The translations under genes were made by a program, and so were the position numbers. A stretch of 18,090 nt of DNA from Cloacimonetes bacterium UBA6081 (GTDB taxonomy: Bacteria; Cloacimonadota; Cloacimonadia; Cloacimonadales; Cloacimonadaceae). Numbering within the stretch: the stretch's first letter is position 1; every line of letters starts with the position of its first letter. The notes below the pieces were generated by a model that was not told the DNA's origin, made no database searches, and saw only the letters and a list, made by a program, of their open reading frames with translations. The stretch spans positions 1 through 18,090 of the forward strand of contig DIXL01000037.1 of assembly GCA_002428685.1 (NCBI GenBank). The letters run 5' to 3'. Positions 1 to 7,692 of this stretch are shown here, piece after piece.

Positions 1-124
1 ACTCTCACTGTAAAACTCTCACTGTGAAACTCTCACTGTGAAACTCTCACTGTGAAACTCTCACTGTAAAACTCTCACTGTAAAACTCTCACTGTAAAAC
101 TCTCACTGCCGAAGGCTCTCACTT
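1..124. repeat. 14-bp tandem repeat array, about 8.5 copies
   Basis: The plus-strand unit is ACTCTCACTGTRAA. Eight full copies start at 1, 15, 29, 43, 57, 71, 85 and 99. Copy 8 is degenerate (CTGCCGA at its end) and a decayed ninth copy spans 113-124. Position 12 of the unit alternates between A and G. The array runs off the left edge, so the true copy number is unknown. On the minus strand each unit reads TTTACAGTGAGAGT and contains TGAGAG, the same bases as the stop codon and flank (TGA at 119-121) of the adjoining gene remnant. No spacers separate the units, so this is not a CRISPR array. Confidence 0.95.
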
Positions 125-448
125 CAAAAGCATCAGCTTATGCAGTTTCACTTGGGTGCCTTGTTCCAGCTTGGCAAAGTAAAGACCGGATGATAATGGT
201 TTGCCCTTGTCATCGCAGGAGTTCCAAACCAGGCTATGATGGCCTTGGACAAGCTTGGCATGTGTGAGGGTTTTAACCTTTTGCCCCTTGATATTGTAGA
301 TGCATAGCTTGGTATCACCGGTTTGGGGAAGGATAAAGCTGAAGGTAGTGGTGGGATTGAAAGGATTGGGGAAGTTGGATAGGCTAAGAGAATTGGATAC
401 AGGGGGAGTGCTTTCATCCTCCAAATGACCATTGCAGGGTAGAGAAGT
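119..448 (-). pseudogene. 5'-truncated remnant of a T9SS-sorted secreted protein (sorting domain only)
   Basis: This frame encodes little more than a type IX secretion C-terminal sorting domain: FPNPFNPTTTFSF, then IYNIKGQKVKTL, LVWNSCDDKGKPLSSGLYFAKL and a terminal KLMLLK. In intact genes this domain is a tail of roughly 80-90 residues on a large exported protein with an N-terminal Sec signal. Here the frame is open only from 448, after an in-frame TGA at 449-451. There is no ATG and no signal peptide; the only start is a TTG at 422-424 giving 101 residues. The tail is well conserved, so the truncation is probably fairly recent. Because it lacks an export signal, it is unlikely to yield a functional secreted protein. 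It lies head-to-head with another 5'-truncated gene at 494-889, and its stop codon abuts the 14-bp array. The alternative, a short expressed ORF started at TTG, cannot be excluded. Confidence 0.75.
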
Positions 449-493
449 TCAAAAACTGATATAAATCAAGGGAGTTCGGTTGTCAATGAATGA

Positions 494-889
494 GTGATAG
501 ATTCCATACATGCAGTTCTGATAATTATTCGCTTGGTAAGTAGGACTGTTCCTACAGGAATTACGGAAGTGAGTGGAGTTCACGATAAAAAAAACTGTAG
601 CAGTTACCTTATTGATGTCGTCCTGCCAAATCAAGTAATGATTCAACAGGCAAGCGTTATTGAAAGCTCTGAAATTCCTTTTGATGTCTTAGTCGGAATG
701 GATATCATTGGCTTCGGCGATTTTTGCCTCAGCAATGCTAAAAATAAAACAAAATTTACCTTCCAGATTCCTTCTACCCATGAAACTGACTATGTATGGG
801 AAATCAACGATTCCAATAAGAAAAATGATAAACTCAAGAAGACAACCACTGATGATATCAGGGCTTTTTTGGCTAAACGCAGAAAGTGA
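494..889 (+). pseudogene. Damaged retropepsin-like aspartic protease gene, N-terminal part lost
   Basis: The C-terminal two thirds resembles bacterial clan AA (retropepsin-like) aspartic proteases: PTGITEVSGVH, then YLIDVVLPN, then FDVLVGMDIIGFGDF, where the hydrophobic-hydrophobic-Gly-hydrophobic-Asp pattern is the family's second-half signature, then KTKFTFQIPS. The catalytic Asp-Thr-Gly near the N-terminus is missing. The frame opens at a GTG (494-496) reading VIDS, which may be a mutated VIDTG. The next 15 or so residues do not look like the family. In the next frame, 490-530 reads SDRFHTCSSDN before a stop, which suggests indels in the active-site stretch. No convincing ribosome binding site precedes the GTG. 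The tail (after residue 105) is Lys-rich and ends one base before the dprA stop, so the genes converge with no spacer. The family assignment is from memory of motifs; loss of activity is inferred. Confidence 0.6.
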
Positions 890-890
890 A

Positions 891-1985
891 TCAAATTTTG
901 ATAAAGCTATTACCGCTGCTTTTGGCAATCAGTCCCTTTAGCTCCAGATTTAGCAGGAGGACAGACAACTTGCCGAAGCTATGACCGGTTTTGATAATGA
1001 ACTCGTCGAAACTGATATCCTGCTGCGCCTGCGCCAGGATATCATAAATAGCTTGCTCATCTTCCGTTAGCTGTGGAAATATCTCCTGTTGTTCACTATC
1101 AGGGCTATCCAAGCCAAGATCAATAACCAAATCCTGCTCCGAATTAAGCAGAATGGCACCGCTGCGGATCAATTGGTTGGGGCCTTGAGCGTTGCGGTTA
1201 TTGATGTTTCCCGGGAGGGCATAAAGCGGTTTTCCCTGCTGCCTGGCAAAGTTGGCGGTTAGCATGGCACCGCTATCGACAGGGCCTTCCACCACCAAAA
1301 CTGCTGTGGCAAGGGCACTTACAATCCTGTTACGGTTGGGAAAGTTCCAGCGTTCCATTTTGCTGCCAGCCTCGTATTCACTAACCAGAGCTCCACAGCC
1401 TACTATCCTTTCCGAAAGTGCTTTATTCATAGGCGGATAGATAGTATCCAGCCCCGAAGCCATCACTGCAACGGTTTGGCTGCCTCCCTCCAAAGCCATC
1501 AGATGCGCAGTAGTATCTATCCCCATAGCCAAACCACTGATGATAGTAACACCTTTTAAACATAGAGGCTTAAGCAGCTTCTGACACATGGCCACACCAT
1601 AAGCAGTGGGGCGGCGTGTTCCCACCACAGACAGAGAAAGGCCGGATAGTGCTTTGTGCAAATCTCCGCGGTAATACAAGATCAAGGGTGGATCATCAAT
1701 ACACTTTAGCTGAACTGGGTAATCGGCATCGCCATAGCAGACATAATCTATCTGCAGCTTGTCCCCCAAGTCCAGGCTGCGCAACAGCTCAGGCGATAAA
1801 GCAGCCTTGCTCAGGTGTTCCTTTGTGCATTGTTTGATTATTGTGTCTTGATAGAGTGTATGTGCAGGCTGGCCCACGTAGTCTTCAGGGTTGGGGTAGT
1901 GCTGCAACAGCTCCAGAGTGCCTTTTGGCCCTAATTCCGGAGCTGATTTCAGGCATAGCCACGCTTTCAGCTTGTTATGCGTCAT
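891..1985 (-). CDS. dprA: DNA-processing protein DprA (RecA loader in natural transformation)
   Basis: This 364-residue cytoplasmic protein is a full-length DprA/Smf homologue. The family binds incoming single-stranded DNA during natural transformation, displaces SSB and loads RecA. The Rossmann-like core is complete: SVVGTRRPTAYG (119-130), ISGLAMGIDTTAH (149-161), GALVSEY (198-204), FPNRNRIVSAL (215-225), SGAMLTANFA (238-247) and PGNINNRNAQGPNQLI (258-273). Residues 1-80 match the usual N-terminal helical region. Residues about 303-364 form the expected C-terminal winged-helix-like domain (LTEDEQAIYDIL … LLLNLELKGLI). The ATG overlaps the obg stop codon by 4 nt (ATGA), so translation is probably coupled to obg. 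It is the last gene of the operon and converges on the broken protease gene. No competence pilus or uptake genes are visible here, so whether the organism is transformable cannot be judged. Confidence 0.96.
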   Translation of the reverse strand: MTHNKLKAWLCLKSAPELGPKGTLELLQHYPNPEDYVGQPAHTLYQDTIIKQCTKEHLSKAALSPELLRSLDLGDKLQIDYVCYGDADYPVQLKCIDDPPLILYYRGDLHKALSGLSLSVVGTRRPTAYGVAMCQKLLKPLCLKGVTIISGLAMGIDTTAHLMALEGGSQTVAVMASGLDTIYPPMNKALSERIVGCGALVSEYEAGSKMERWNFPNRNRIVSALATAVLVVEGPVDSGAMLTANFARQQGKPLYALPGNINNRNAQGPNQLIRSGAILLNSEQDLVIDLGLDSPDSEQQEIFPQLTEDEQAIYDILAQAQQDISFDEFIIKTGHSFGKLSVLLLNLELKGLIAKSSGNSFIKI

Positions 1986-2992
1986 TTGCTTTGCTGTAAA
2001 ATACCGTAAACCTTGTATTTCAGGTCTTCCAGATGGCTTTGTCCCACGCTGGAAATGGCCATCACCTCTTCTTTAAAATGCTGCTTGAACGCCTTGGTGA
2101 TCTCTTTCAGCCTGGGGGCAAGCTCTTCCTCAGACAGGGTATCCGTTTTACTAATCACCACCAGATGAGGCTTTTTGTCCATAAAAGAATCATATAGGTA
2201 AAGCTCTGCCCGCAAGGTTCTATAGGCTTCCACTGGGTCTGCGGTGGCAATATCTATCAAAAAAAGCAGCATACTGGTGCGCTGAATATGACGCAAGAAC
2301 TGATGTCCCAAGCCTTTACCCATGTGTGCGCCTTCAATAATGCCGGGGATATCGGCCATCAGGAAGCTCTGATAATCGCTAACCCGCACCACTCCAAGCA
2401 TGGGTTCCAAAGTGGTAAATTCGTAGTCCGCTATTTTAGGGCGAGCAGCAGATAAAACACTTAGCAGCGTGGATTTGCCCGCATTGGGAAAACCAACCAG
2501 TCCCACATCGGCTATCAGCTTTAGAACCAGTTCCAGCTCCATGTCGTGCGTAACTCCTCCGGGAGTGGCATGACGCGGAGCCTGGTTTGTGGGTGTGGCA
2601 AAATTGCTGTTGCCTTTGCCCCCATGCCCGCCATTGGACAGCACAATCCTTTCACCATCTACGGTGATATCGGCCAGTTTGATGCGCTTATCGTCTTGAA
2701 TAACATATATTTCGGTGCCCAGCGGAAAGCGCAGCACGCAGTCATCTCCAGAGGGACCAGAGCGGCGATTGCCGTCCCCCGGTTTGCCATTCGTAGCTTT
2801 AAAGCTTTTGCTGTAACGGTAATCCAACAAAGTATTTACGTTTGTATCTCCGATGGCAACTATGTCTCCGCCGCGTCCACCGTCTCCACCATCGGGACCA
2901 CCCTTTGGCACAAACTTTTCCCTGCGGAAGCTTACACAGCCATCGCCACCATTTCCGGCTCTGATTCTTATCTTGGCATAATCTATAAACAT
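1982..2992 (-). CDS. obg: Obg/CgtA family GTPase
   Basis: This is a 336-residue essential-type GTPase that in other bacteria binds the 50S subunit and links ribosome assembly to the stringent response. The glycine-rich Obg fold occupies about 1-157 (GNGGDGCVSFRREKFVPKGG, then GGDGGRGGD and NGGHGGKGNSNF). The G domain follows: G1 GFPNAGKST (167-175), G2 threonines at 193-194, G3 DIPG (214-217), G4 SKTD (281-284) and G5 SS (314-315). G4 has Ser where the textbook NKxD has Asn; Bacteroidetes Obg proteins also carry SKxD, so this is not a defect. There is no C-terminal OCT domain. The ATG is preceded by TAGGGGAA with a 5-nt gap. The start lies 11 nt after the stop of the subtilisin-like gene and the end overlaps dprA, so expression is tied to the secreted-protein operon unless an internal promoter exists within the upstream coding sequence. 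Confidence 0.97.
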   Translation of the reverse strand: MFIDYAKIRIRAGNGGDGCVSFRREKFVPKGGPDGGDGGRGGDIVAIGDTNVNTLLDYRYSKSFKATNGKPGDGNRRSGPSGDDCVLRFPLGTEIYVIQDDKRIKLADITVDGERIVLSNGGHGGKGNSNFATPTNQAPRHATPGGVTHDMELELVLKLIADVGLVGFPNAGKSTLLSVLSAARPKIADYEFTTLEPMLGVVRVSDYQSFLMADIPGIIEGAHMGKGLGHQFLRHIQRTSMLLFLIDIATADPVEAYRTLRAELYLYDSFMDKKPHLVVISKTDTLSEEELAPRLKEITKAFKQHFKEEVMAISSVGQSHLEDLKYKVYGILQQSK

Positions 2993-3003
2993 TAATTCCC
3001 CTA

Positions 3004-6000
3004 CTATTTTAGCAATAGCATTTTAGCTGTTTTCTTGGAACCATCACATTCAACTCGGTAGAAATATACGCCTGAAGCAACAGATACATTCCTGCTATCC
3101 TTACCATTCCAAACCACAGAATTCAAACCCGCAAGTCTGTTTTCGTTCAATATAGTTGAGACTTTCTGTCCTTTAATATTGTAGATTTCTATCTTGACAT
3201 TTGAGTCTGTCTTCATCTGAAACCGTATTGTGGTAGTCGGGTTAAAGGGATTGGGATAGTTACCCAATAACATTAATTGTGGTGCTGTGTTAGACAAACC
3301 ATCTGTTTCATAGAGCTGTGAAATTGATCTAAGGAGAGTGTCTCGGGTCTGCTGATGCACAATGGATGAAGTAGGGACATACTCTGATAATTGACCTCTA
3401 TAGCTTCCGTTACTTTCGAGATAGGTATCTCCCAGATCTATCACTGCATAACAAGAGTCCTGAAATGCAGGATTATTCATTAGTATGTTCTCGTAATGAT
3501 TTATGGCCTGAGTAAATCTTTCTGTTTCCCTATAGATTAAAGCCCGGATGTTCTTCATCGGCAGATGAAGGAGAGAATAGTCGGAGGCTAATATGTATTG
3601 ATCCAGTTGTGTCTCGAAAACTGAGATTTCACCAAGCTGTTTGTAACACTCAAACATAGCGTAAAGAGACACTATATCACTATCGTTTATCAGGGAATCA
3701 GCCAAAACATTATTGAAGCAGTTTATCGCATTGAGATATTCTCCATTCAGCATATAGGCATATCCATCATCAAACATGCTTGAGCTTTGATTTTCCCTTA
3801 CCAGAGTCTGGTTTGGCCGCAAGTCATAGGGGTAGAATTCCACTCTATTTGGCATGTTTATCGTTGCTTCGACTTCTCGATAATCAGTTGATCCCCACCA
3901 GTTATTCTTTGCCTGTATAGGCCCAGACATAAGAGGGAGATTTTGTAGATAGAGATTGTACCTATCGTTCACCTCCAGATTATTATGGCCATCTGCTAAA
4001 ACTGGGGTTGATGAATCTGAGAATATGCCATATTCATTGCGTATAATTTCGTTCAGACCGTTTCGAAAAATAACTGTGTTGCTTAACATCGGGCTTGCAT
4101 AATGGTAAGCACTAATAGAATGGATGGCATCTGTTAAGAAGTTGTAATACATGTTAACCGATGCATTAAAGCAGTTAACATTCTGGAAATTGTTGAAGAA
4201 CTTACTGTTTTTGATAAAACGGTTACCGGTATTGGAGATATCTAAAGCTTGGTATGCTCCGGAGATTTCTGCCCAATTCATATCAAGGTCACTGCCATTA
4301 GTTACATATATGCCACCCCAGTAATCGTTATCCGATCCTCCGCCTAAACCCTTGAAAATAACAGGATTATCATCACTACCAGAAACGACAAGGTCTGATC
4401 GGAACATGGCTATGCTTCTTCCAGCTTGCAATCTACCCACTACTCCCTCATCTATAGTAAGTGTTGCATAGGCTGAGACTGATTCATCCACTACAAATGG
4501 ATGCTTTATGTGCAATGAGTTATTCATGGTCTTAGGTATTGGTTGTTCGTAGCAGCCTGTGTGTCTGGAGGTTTGTCTTTGTTGGGGGTTACTGGCAGTA
4601 TGATTGATCGGTTTTGTGAAATAATACTCGTACACCACACCGTTATCAGTGATAACAGACAGCACCCTACTTGTATTTCTTTGGGAAGTTACCATACTGA
4701 CAATGTTAACATTAGAACCATAGTCTGTTTTATACTCCCAAATCTCCGAAGTCGCTAGATTTGGAGGATTGGGATTTTCAGATATTTTATAAAAAGCAAG
4801 GATGTGGTCTGTCATCAAGACAAGTTGCTGGGAAGAATAGCCGCTTGCCACAGGAAACAAATTATCCACCACAAATCTTTTTACCTGTGCATTAGGAAAA
4901 ATTGTTGCACTGTAATAATCCTGATCATATTCAAATCCGCTGATAATTGATACACTTGGGATGCTTGCTGAGGTATAGGAATAGATAGTAGCAATGTTGT
5001 TTGAGTTTTCGATAACTTTACCAACCTCTGAATAATTGCTCGTAGTAAAACTTAGAAATTGAGAGTTGAACTCAGCGTTCAATATTAGTGAATAGATGTA
5101 TCTTGTCGAGGTATTATTATAGTTCAACATCCAAACTATCTCACGCTTACCATCCTCGTTGATATCTACAATTTTGGGATCAAGAACAGTATTAATATCT
5201 TGAAGCGTTCCGATAAATGACAACTCAGTTAACTGGGAACTACTATTTAAATTCAAAACAGAGAATCCGAGTAAATTGCGAGTTATACCATAGGTAACTA
5301 TGTGAAGGTAAGAAACTATGATTTCATGACCCGGAAGATGATTTGCATCACCAACAGCTAAAGCTGCCACTATATTTTTGTCTTTAGAAAATTCATGTTG
5401 CGAATTATTAGCAAAATCAATTACTCTGACAAAAGAACCTGTTCCGTGGTTTGTGCTGTAAATAATATCCAGAATGTTGTCATCAGTAACATCTTCCAGG
5501 ACGATTGAGCCGATTGTTGTTTCATTACTAAAGCACGGGTATGATCTCGAAAGGTTAAACATATTATTGAAAATTCTGATATTCCCTGCAGTGTCTATAA
5601 CGACGATTTCTTTTTGCCCATCACCGTTAATATCCCCTATGGATGGATTAATAAGGATACCGTACGAAAGCAGTGTGGTTATCAACTGCCACAAACCATT
5701 CCTGTAACAAAATAACCGTCCAGCAGAAGTTCCTACGAATATCTCGTTATTGTTGTTACCATCGATATCATTAACTACAATATCTGTAGTGATTGTCTCG
5801 TTCGGAAATAGCTCTATGATAGAAGCAGTTACGTTTGTATTTTGAAGAACATTTATTGTAATAGTATAATCTCTATCAGGTACACCTGCCACGCTAATCT
5901 TAACTGCAATTGGCACGTTCAATCGTGCTCTTGTACTATTATCAATAATATACATATTGCTTGTCCAATGGTCAGTTTCTGCGCCTATGCTTCCAATAAC

Positions 6001-7680
6001 ATAATGATCAATCCCATTAGGGTAGCTGAACGAGATATTGGGGTCAGTTGAGCTCAGATGGATAGAGATATTTGTTCCCGCTTCCCACTTATTGTGGACT
6101 TTAACTCTAAAAGACTTCGATGAGCCCCATACCATTGAAGGCATATCTTGAGGTAAAGTTAACGGGTTTATTGGGTAACTAAATGTTTGTGCCCCAACTT
6201 GATATTCTCTCATGGAAAGGTTAGGATGTGGAGCCATAAGTGCTTCATGGGCGTTTATTATGCCACCTCCGTGATAACCATCGGTATAATAATGATTGAA
6301 ATTATTGAATTCTTGTGATGATTTTTTTATAATATTCTTTAATTCATAAATTTCTGCTGGAGTGTCTATTTCATTATAGTTTTGTGCCCATAGCATACCG
6401 ACTAAGCCACTTACTTGTGCTGCGGAGATTGACGTTCCGGTAAAGAAGTCATAAATAGAATTTTCTTCAAGCCAATCACCAAAATGGAATGTGGAATAGG
6501 CCTGATCTGCATTTGAGTAGTGCATTTGATAGGGGGTAGTTTGATTATTAATTGGAAGAGTTGATACGATTCCCCGTAAGGGGTCGTGATAAGCCCATTG
6601 GGGGTCCTGAATAGTAGTGCCGGAAGGAGCACAAATTGTTACAAATTCTCCTCCATCGTAAGCCATTACATTATTGTAATTTGAGCCACTCACTGCAATG
6701 ACATTTGGAGTCTGAGTTCCATTTGCCCATGATGCTTGAAAAGTAATGAATGGTTGGCCCGGTAAATAAGATCCTCTGGCGGCTACGAATAGAACATTAG
6801 GATTGGCAACAATAATATCCCATAATTCATTAGGTACAATGTCATCATCTTCGTAAGTAACCCAACTGCAGTTGATAATATTAGCTCCGATATCTACACC
6901 ATTATTATCTACTAAGTTAGTCGCCCAATCGATACCGCTGCAAACATCTGAGACCCAACCTTGTTGGAATCGATTAAACGCCTTGATCGGCATGAGCTTA
7001 ACATTGTTGCCAATCACCAATGAAGAAATGCCTGCATTATTATTCGTCTGAGCCGCAATAATACCAGCCATCAGAGTGCCATGTCCGTTGTCGTCCATAG
7101 CTGGCTGCCCTGGAAAAACAACATTAGTACCAATGATATTATTGTTTTGGTCTCTAAGAATGCTGTTGCTTAGATCTGGGTGATTGTAATCAATCCCCGT
7201 ATCCACAACCGCAATCCTCACTGCCTGTGGAGCCTGAATACTACCTACAAGGGCATAGTAACTGGCGTTGGCATTGATTCGCTGCAGGTTCCATTGGTAT
7301 GAATTGAAGGTGTCATCGGTACACAGATGAACATAGAAATCGTATCTTACGTCTTGCACAGAGTTTTGTTGCTCAAAGTTAGAAGCCACGGTCTCCAAAT
7401 CCAGTGATTCAGGGAAACAAATAACATACTTGTTCTGTGCATAAGTTCGTGTACTTCCCACATACATTTGCCGGAGTTCATCAATTTGATATTGAATTGC
7501 AAGAGTATTAAACCAAGTTTGTTCAGTTTCAATGATTCCGTCAGAGCGTGTATTGATGGTTTGAAAAGCTTGGTTGACCTTGATAATCAGTCTGCCTGGG
7601 GCAACACTTGTGGTATCTGGTACCTGTGCCCACAGTTGTAGACAGGTCATTACGATGACTAAGGTGATGAGTGTTCTCAT
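3004..7680 (-). CDS. Secreted S8 (subtilisin-like) peptidase mosaic with FG-GAP-like, beta-helix and TPR-like regions and T9SS tail
   Basis: A 1558-residue exported protein. Residues 1-19 (MRTLITLVIVMTCLQLWAQ) are a Sec signal. Residues 20-125 resemble a propeptide. The S8 domain covers about 150-480 with catalytic Asp160 (VVDTGIDYNHPDL), His200 (DDNGHGTLMAG) and Ser417 (TGTSISAAQVSG). The oxyanion asparagine is replaced: VAARGS has Ser304 where AAxGN is usual. Acidic FG-GAP/VCBS-like repeats follow at roughly 630-850 (DIDGNNNNE, DINGDGQKE, DVTDDNILD, DINEDGKRE). Next come a right-handed beta-helix-like stretch around 1110-1265 with NNWWG, and TPR-like helices around 1300-1430. The T9SS sorting domain is the last 85 or so residues (NYPNPFNPTTTIRF … KMLLLK). 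The start has an excellent GGAGG 4 nt upstream and lies 12 nt after the preceding stop. Likely surface-attached or released, acting on extracellular protein; the substrate is unknown. The gene looks AT-richer than its neighbours. Confidence 0.92.
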   Translation of the reverse strand: MRTLITLVIVMTCLQLWAQVPDTTSVAPGRLIIKVNQAFQTINTRSDGIIETEQTWFNTLAIQYQIDELRQMYVGSTRTYAQNKYVICFPESLDLETVASNFEQQNSVQDVRYDFYVHLCTDDTFNSYQWNLQRINANASYYALVGSIQAPQAVRIAVVDTGIDYNHPDLSNSILRDQNNNIIGTNVVFPGQPAMDDNGHGTLMAGIIAAQTNNNAGISSLVIGNNVKLMPIKAFNRFQQGWVSDVCSGIDWATNLVDNNGVDIGANIINCSWVTYEDDDIVPNELWDIIVANPNVLFVAARGSYLPGQPFITFQASWANGTQTPNVIAVSGSNYNNVMAYDGGEFVTICAPSGTTIQDPQWAYHDPLRGIVSTLPINNQTTPYQMHYSNADQAYSTFHFGDWLEENSIYDFFTGTSISAAQVSGLVGMLWAQNYNEIDTPAEIYELKNIIKKSSQEFNNFNHYYTDGYHGGGIINAHEALMAPHPNLSMREYQVGAQTFSYPINPLTLPQDMPSMVWGSSKSFRVKVHNKWEAGTNISIHLSSTDPNISFSYPNGIDHYVIGSIGAETDHWTSNMYIIDNSTRARLNVPIAVKISVAGVPDRDYTITINVLQNTNVTASIIELFPNETITTDIVVNDIDGNNNNEIFVGTSAGRLFCYRNGLWQLITTLLSYGILINPSIGDINGDGQKEIVVIDTAGNIRIFNNMFNLSRSYPCFSNETTIGSIVLEDVTDDNILDIIYSTNHGTGSFVRVIDFANNSQHEFSKDKNIVAALAVGDANHLPGHEIIVSYLHIVTYGITRNLLGFSVLNLNSSSQLTELSFIGTLQDINTVLDPKIVDINEDGKREIVWMLNYNNTSTRYIYSLILNAEFNSQFLSFTTSNYSEVGKVIENSNNIATIYSYTSASIPSVSIISGFEYDQDYYSATIFPNAQVKRFVVDNLFPVASGYSSQQLVLMTDHILAFYKISENPNPPNLATSEIWEYKTDYGSNVNIVSMVTSQRNTSRVLSVITDNGVVYEYYFTKPINHTASNPQQRQTSRHTGCYEQPIPKTMNNSLHIKHPFVVDESVSAYATLTIDEGVVGRLQAGRSIAMFRSDLVVSGSDDNPVIFKGLGGGSDNDYWGGIYVTNGSDLDMNWAEISGAYQALDISNTGNRFIKNSKFFNNFQNVNCFNASVNMYYNFLTDAIHSISAYHYASPMLSNTVIFRNGLNEIIRNEYGIFSDSSTPVLADGHNNLEVNDRYNLYLQNLPLMSGPIQAKNNWWGSTDYREVEATINMPNRVEFYPYDLRPNQTLVRENQSSSMFDDGYAYMLNGEYLNAINCFNNVLADSLINDSDIVSLYAMFECYKQLGEISVFETQLDQYILASDYSLLHLPMKNIRALIYRETERFTQAINHYENILMNNPAFQDSCYAVIDLGDTYLESNGSYRGQLSEYVPTSSIVHQQTRDTLLRSISQLYETDGLSNTAPQLMLLGNYPNPFNPTTTIRFQMKTDSNVKIEIYNIKGQKVSTILNENRLAGLNSVVWNGKDSRNVSVASGVYFYRVECDGSKKTAKMLLLK

Positions 7681-7692
7681 CTTTCCTCCCTT

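Noticed and set aside
1..124. CRISPR-like array at the left edge
   Set aside because: Units are 14 bp and directly contiguous with no spacers.
449..646. Minus-strand 65-codon frame opposite the retropepsin-like remnant
   Set aside because: It is antisense to recognisable protease motifs and shows no features of its own.
2141..2155. Ser instead of Asn in the G4 motif of Obg as a sign of altered nucleotide specificity
   Set aside because: SKxD is also the usual form in Bacteroidetes Obg proteins, so it is a lineage trait, not a defect.
2546..2995. Plus-strand frame of 149 codons over obg
   Set aside because: Fully antisense to the glycine-rich Obg domain, whose codon pattern keeps the other strand open.
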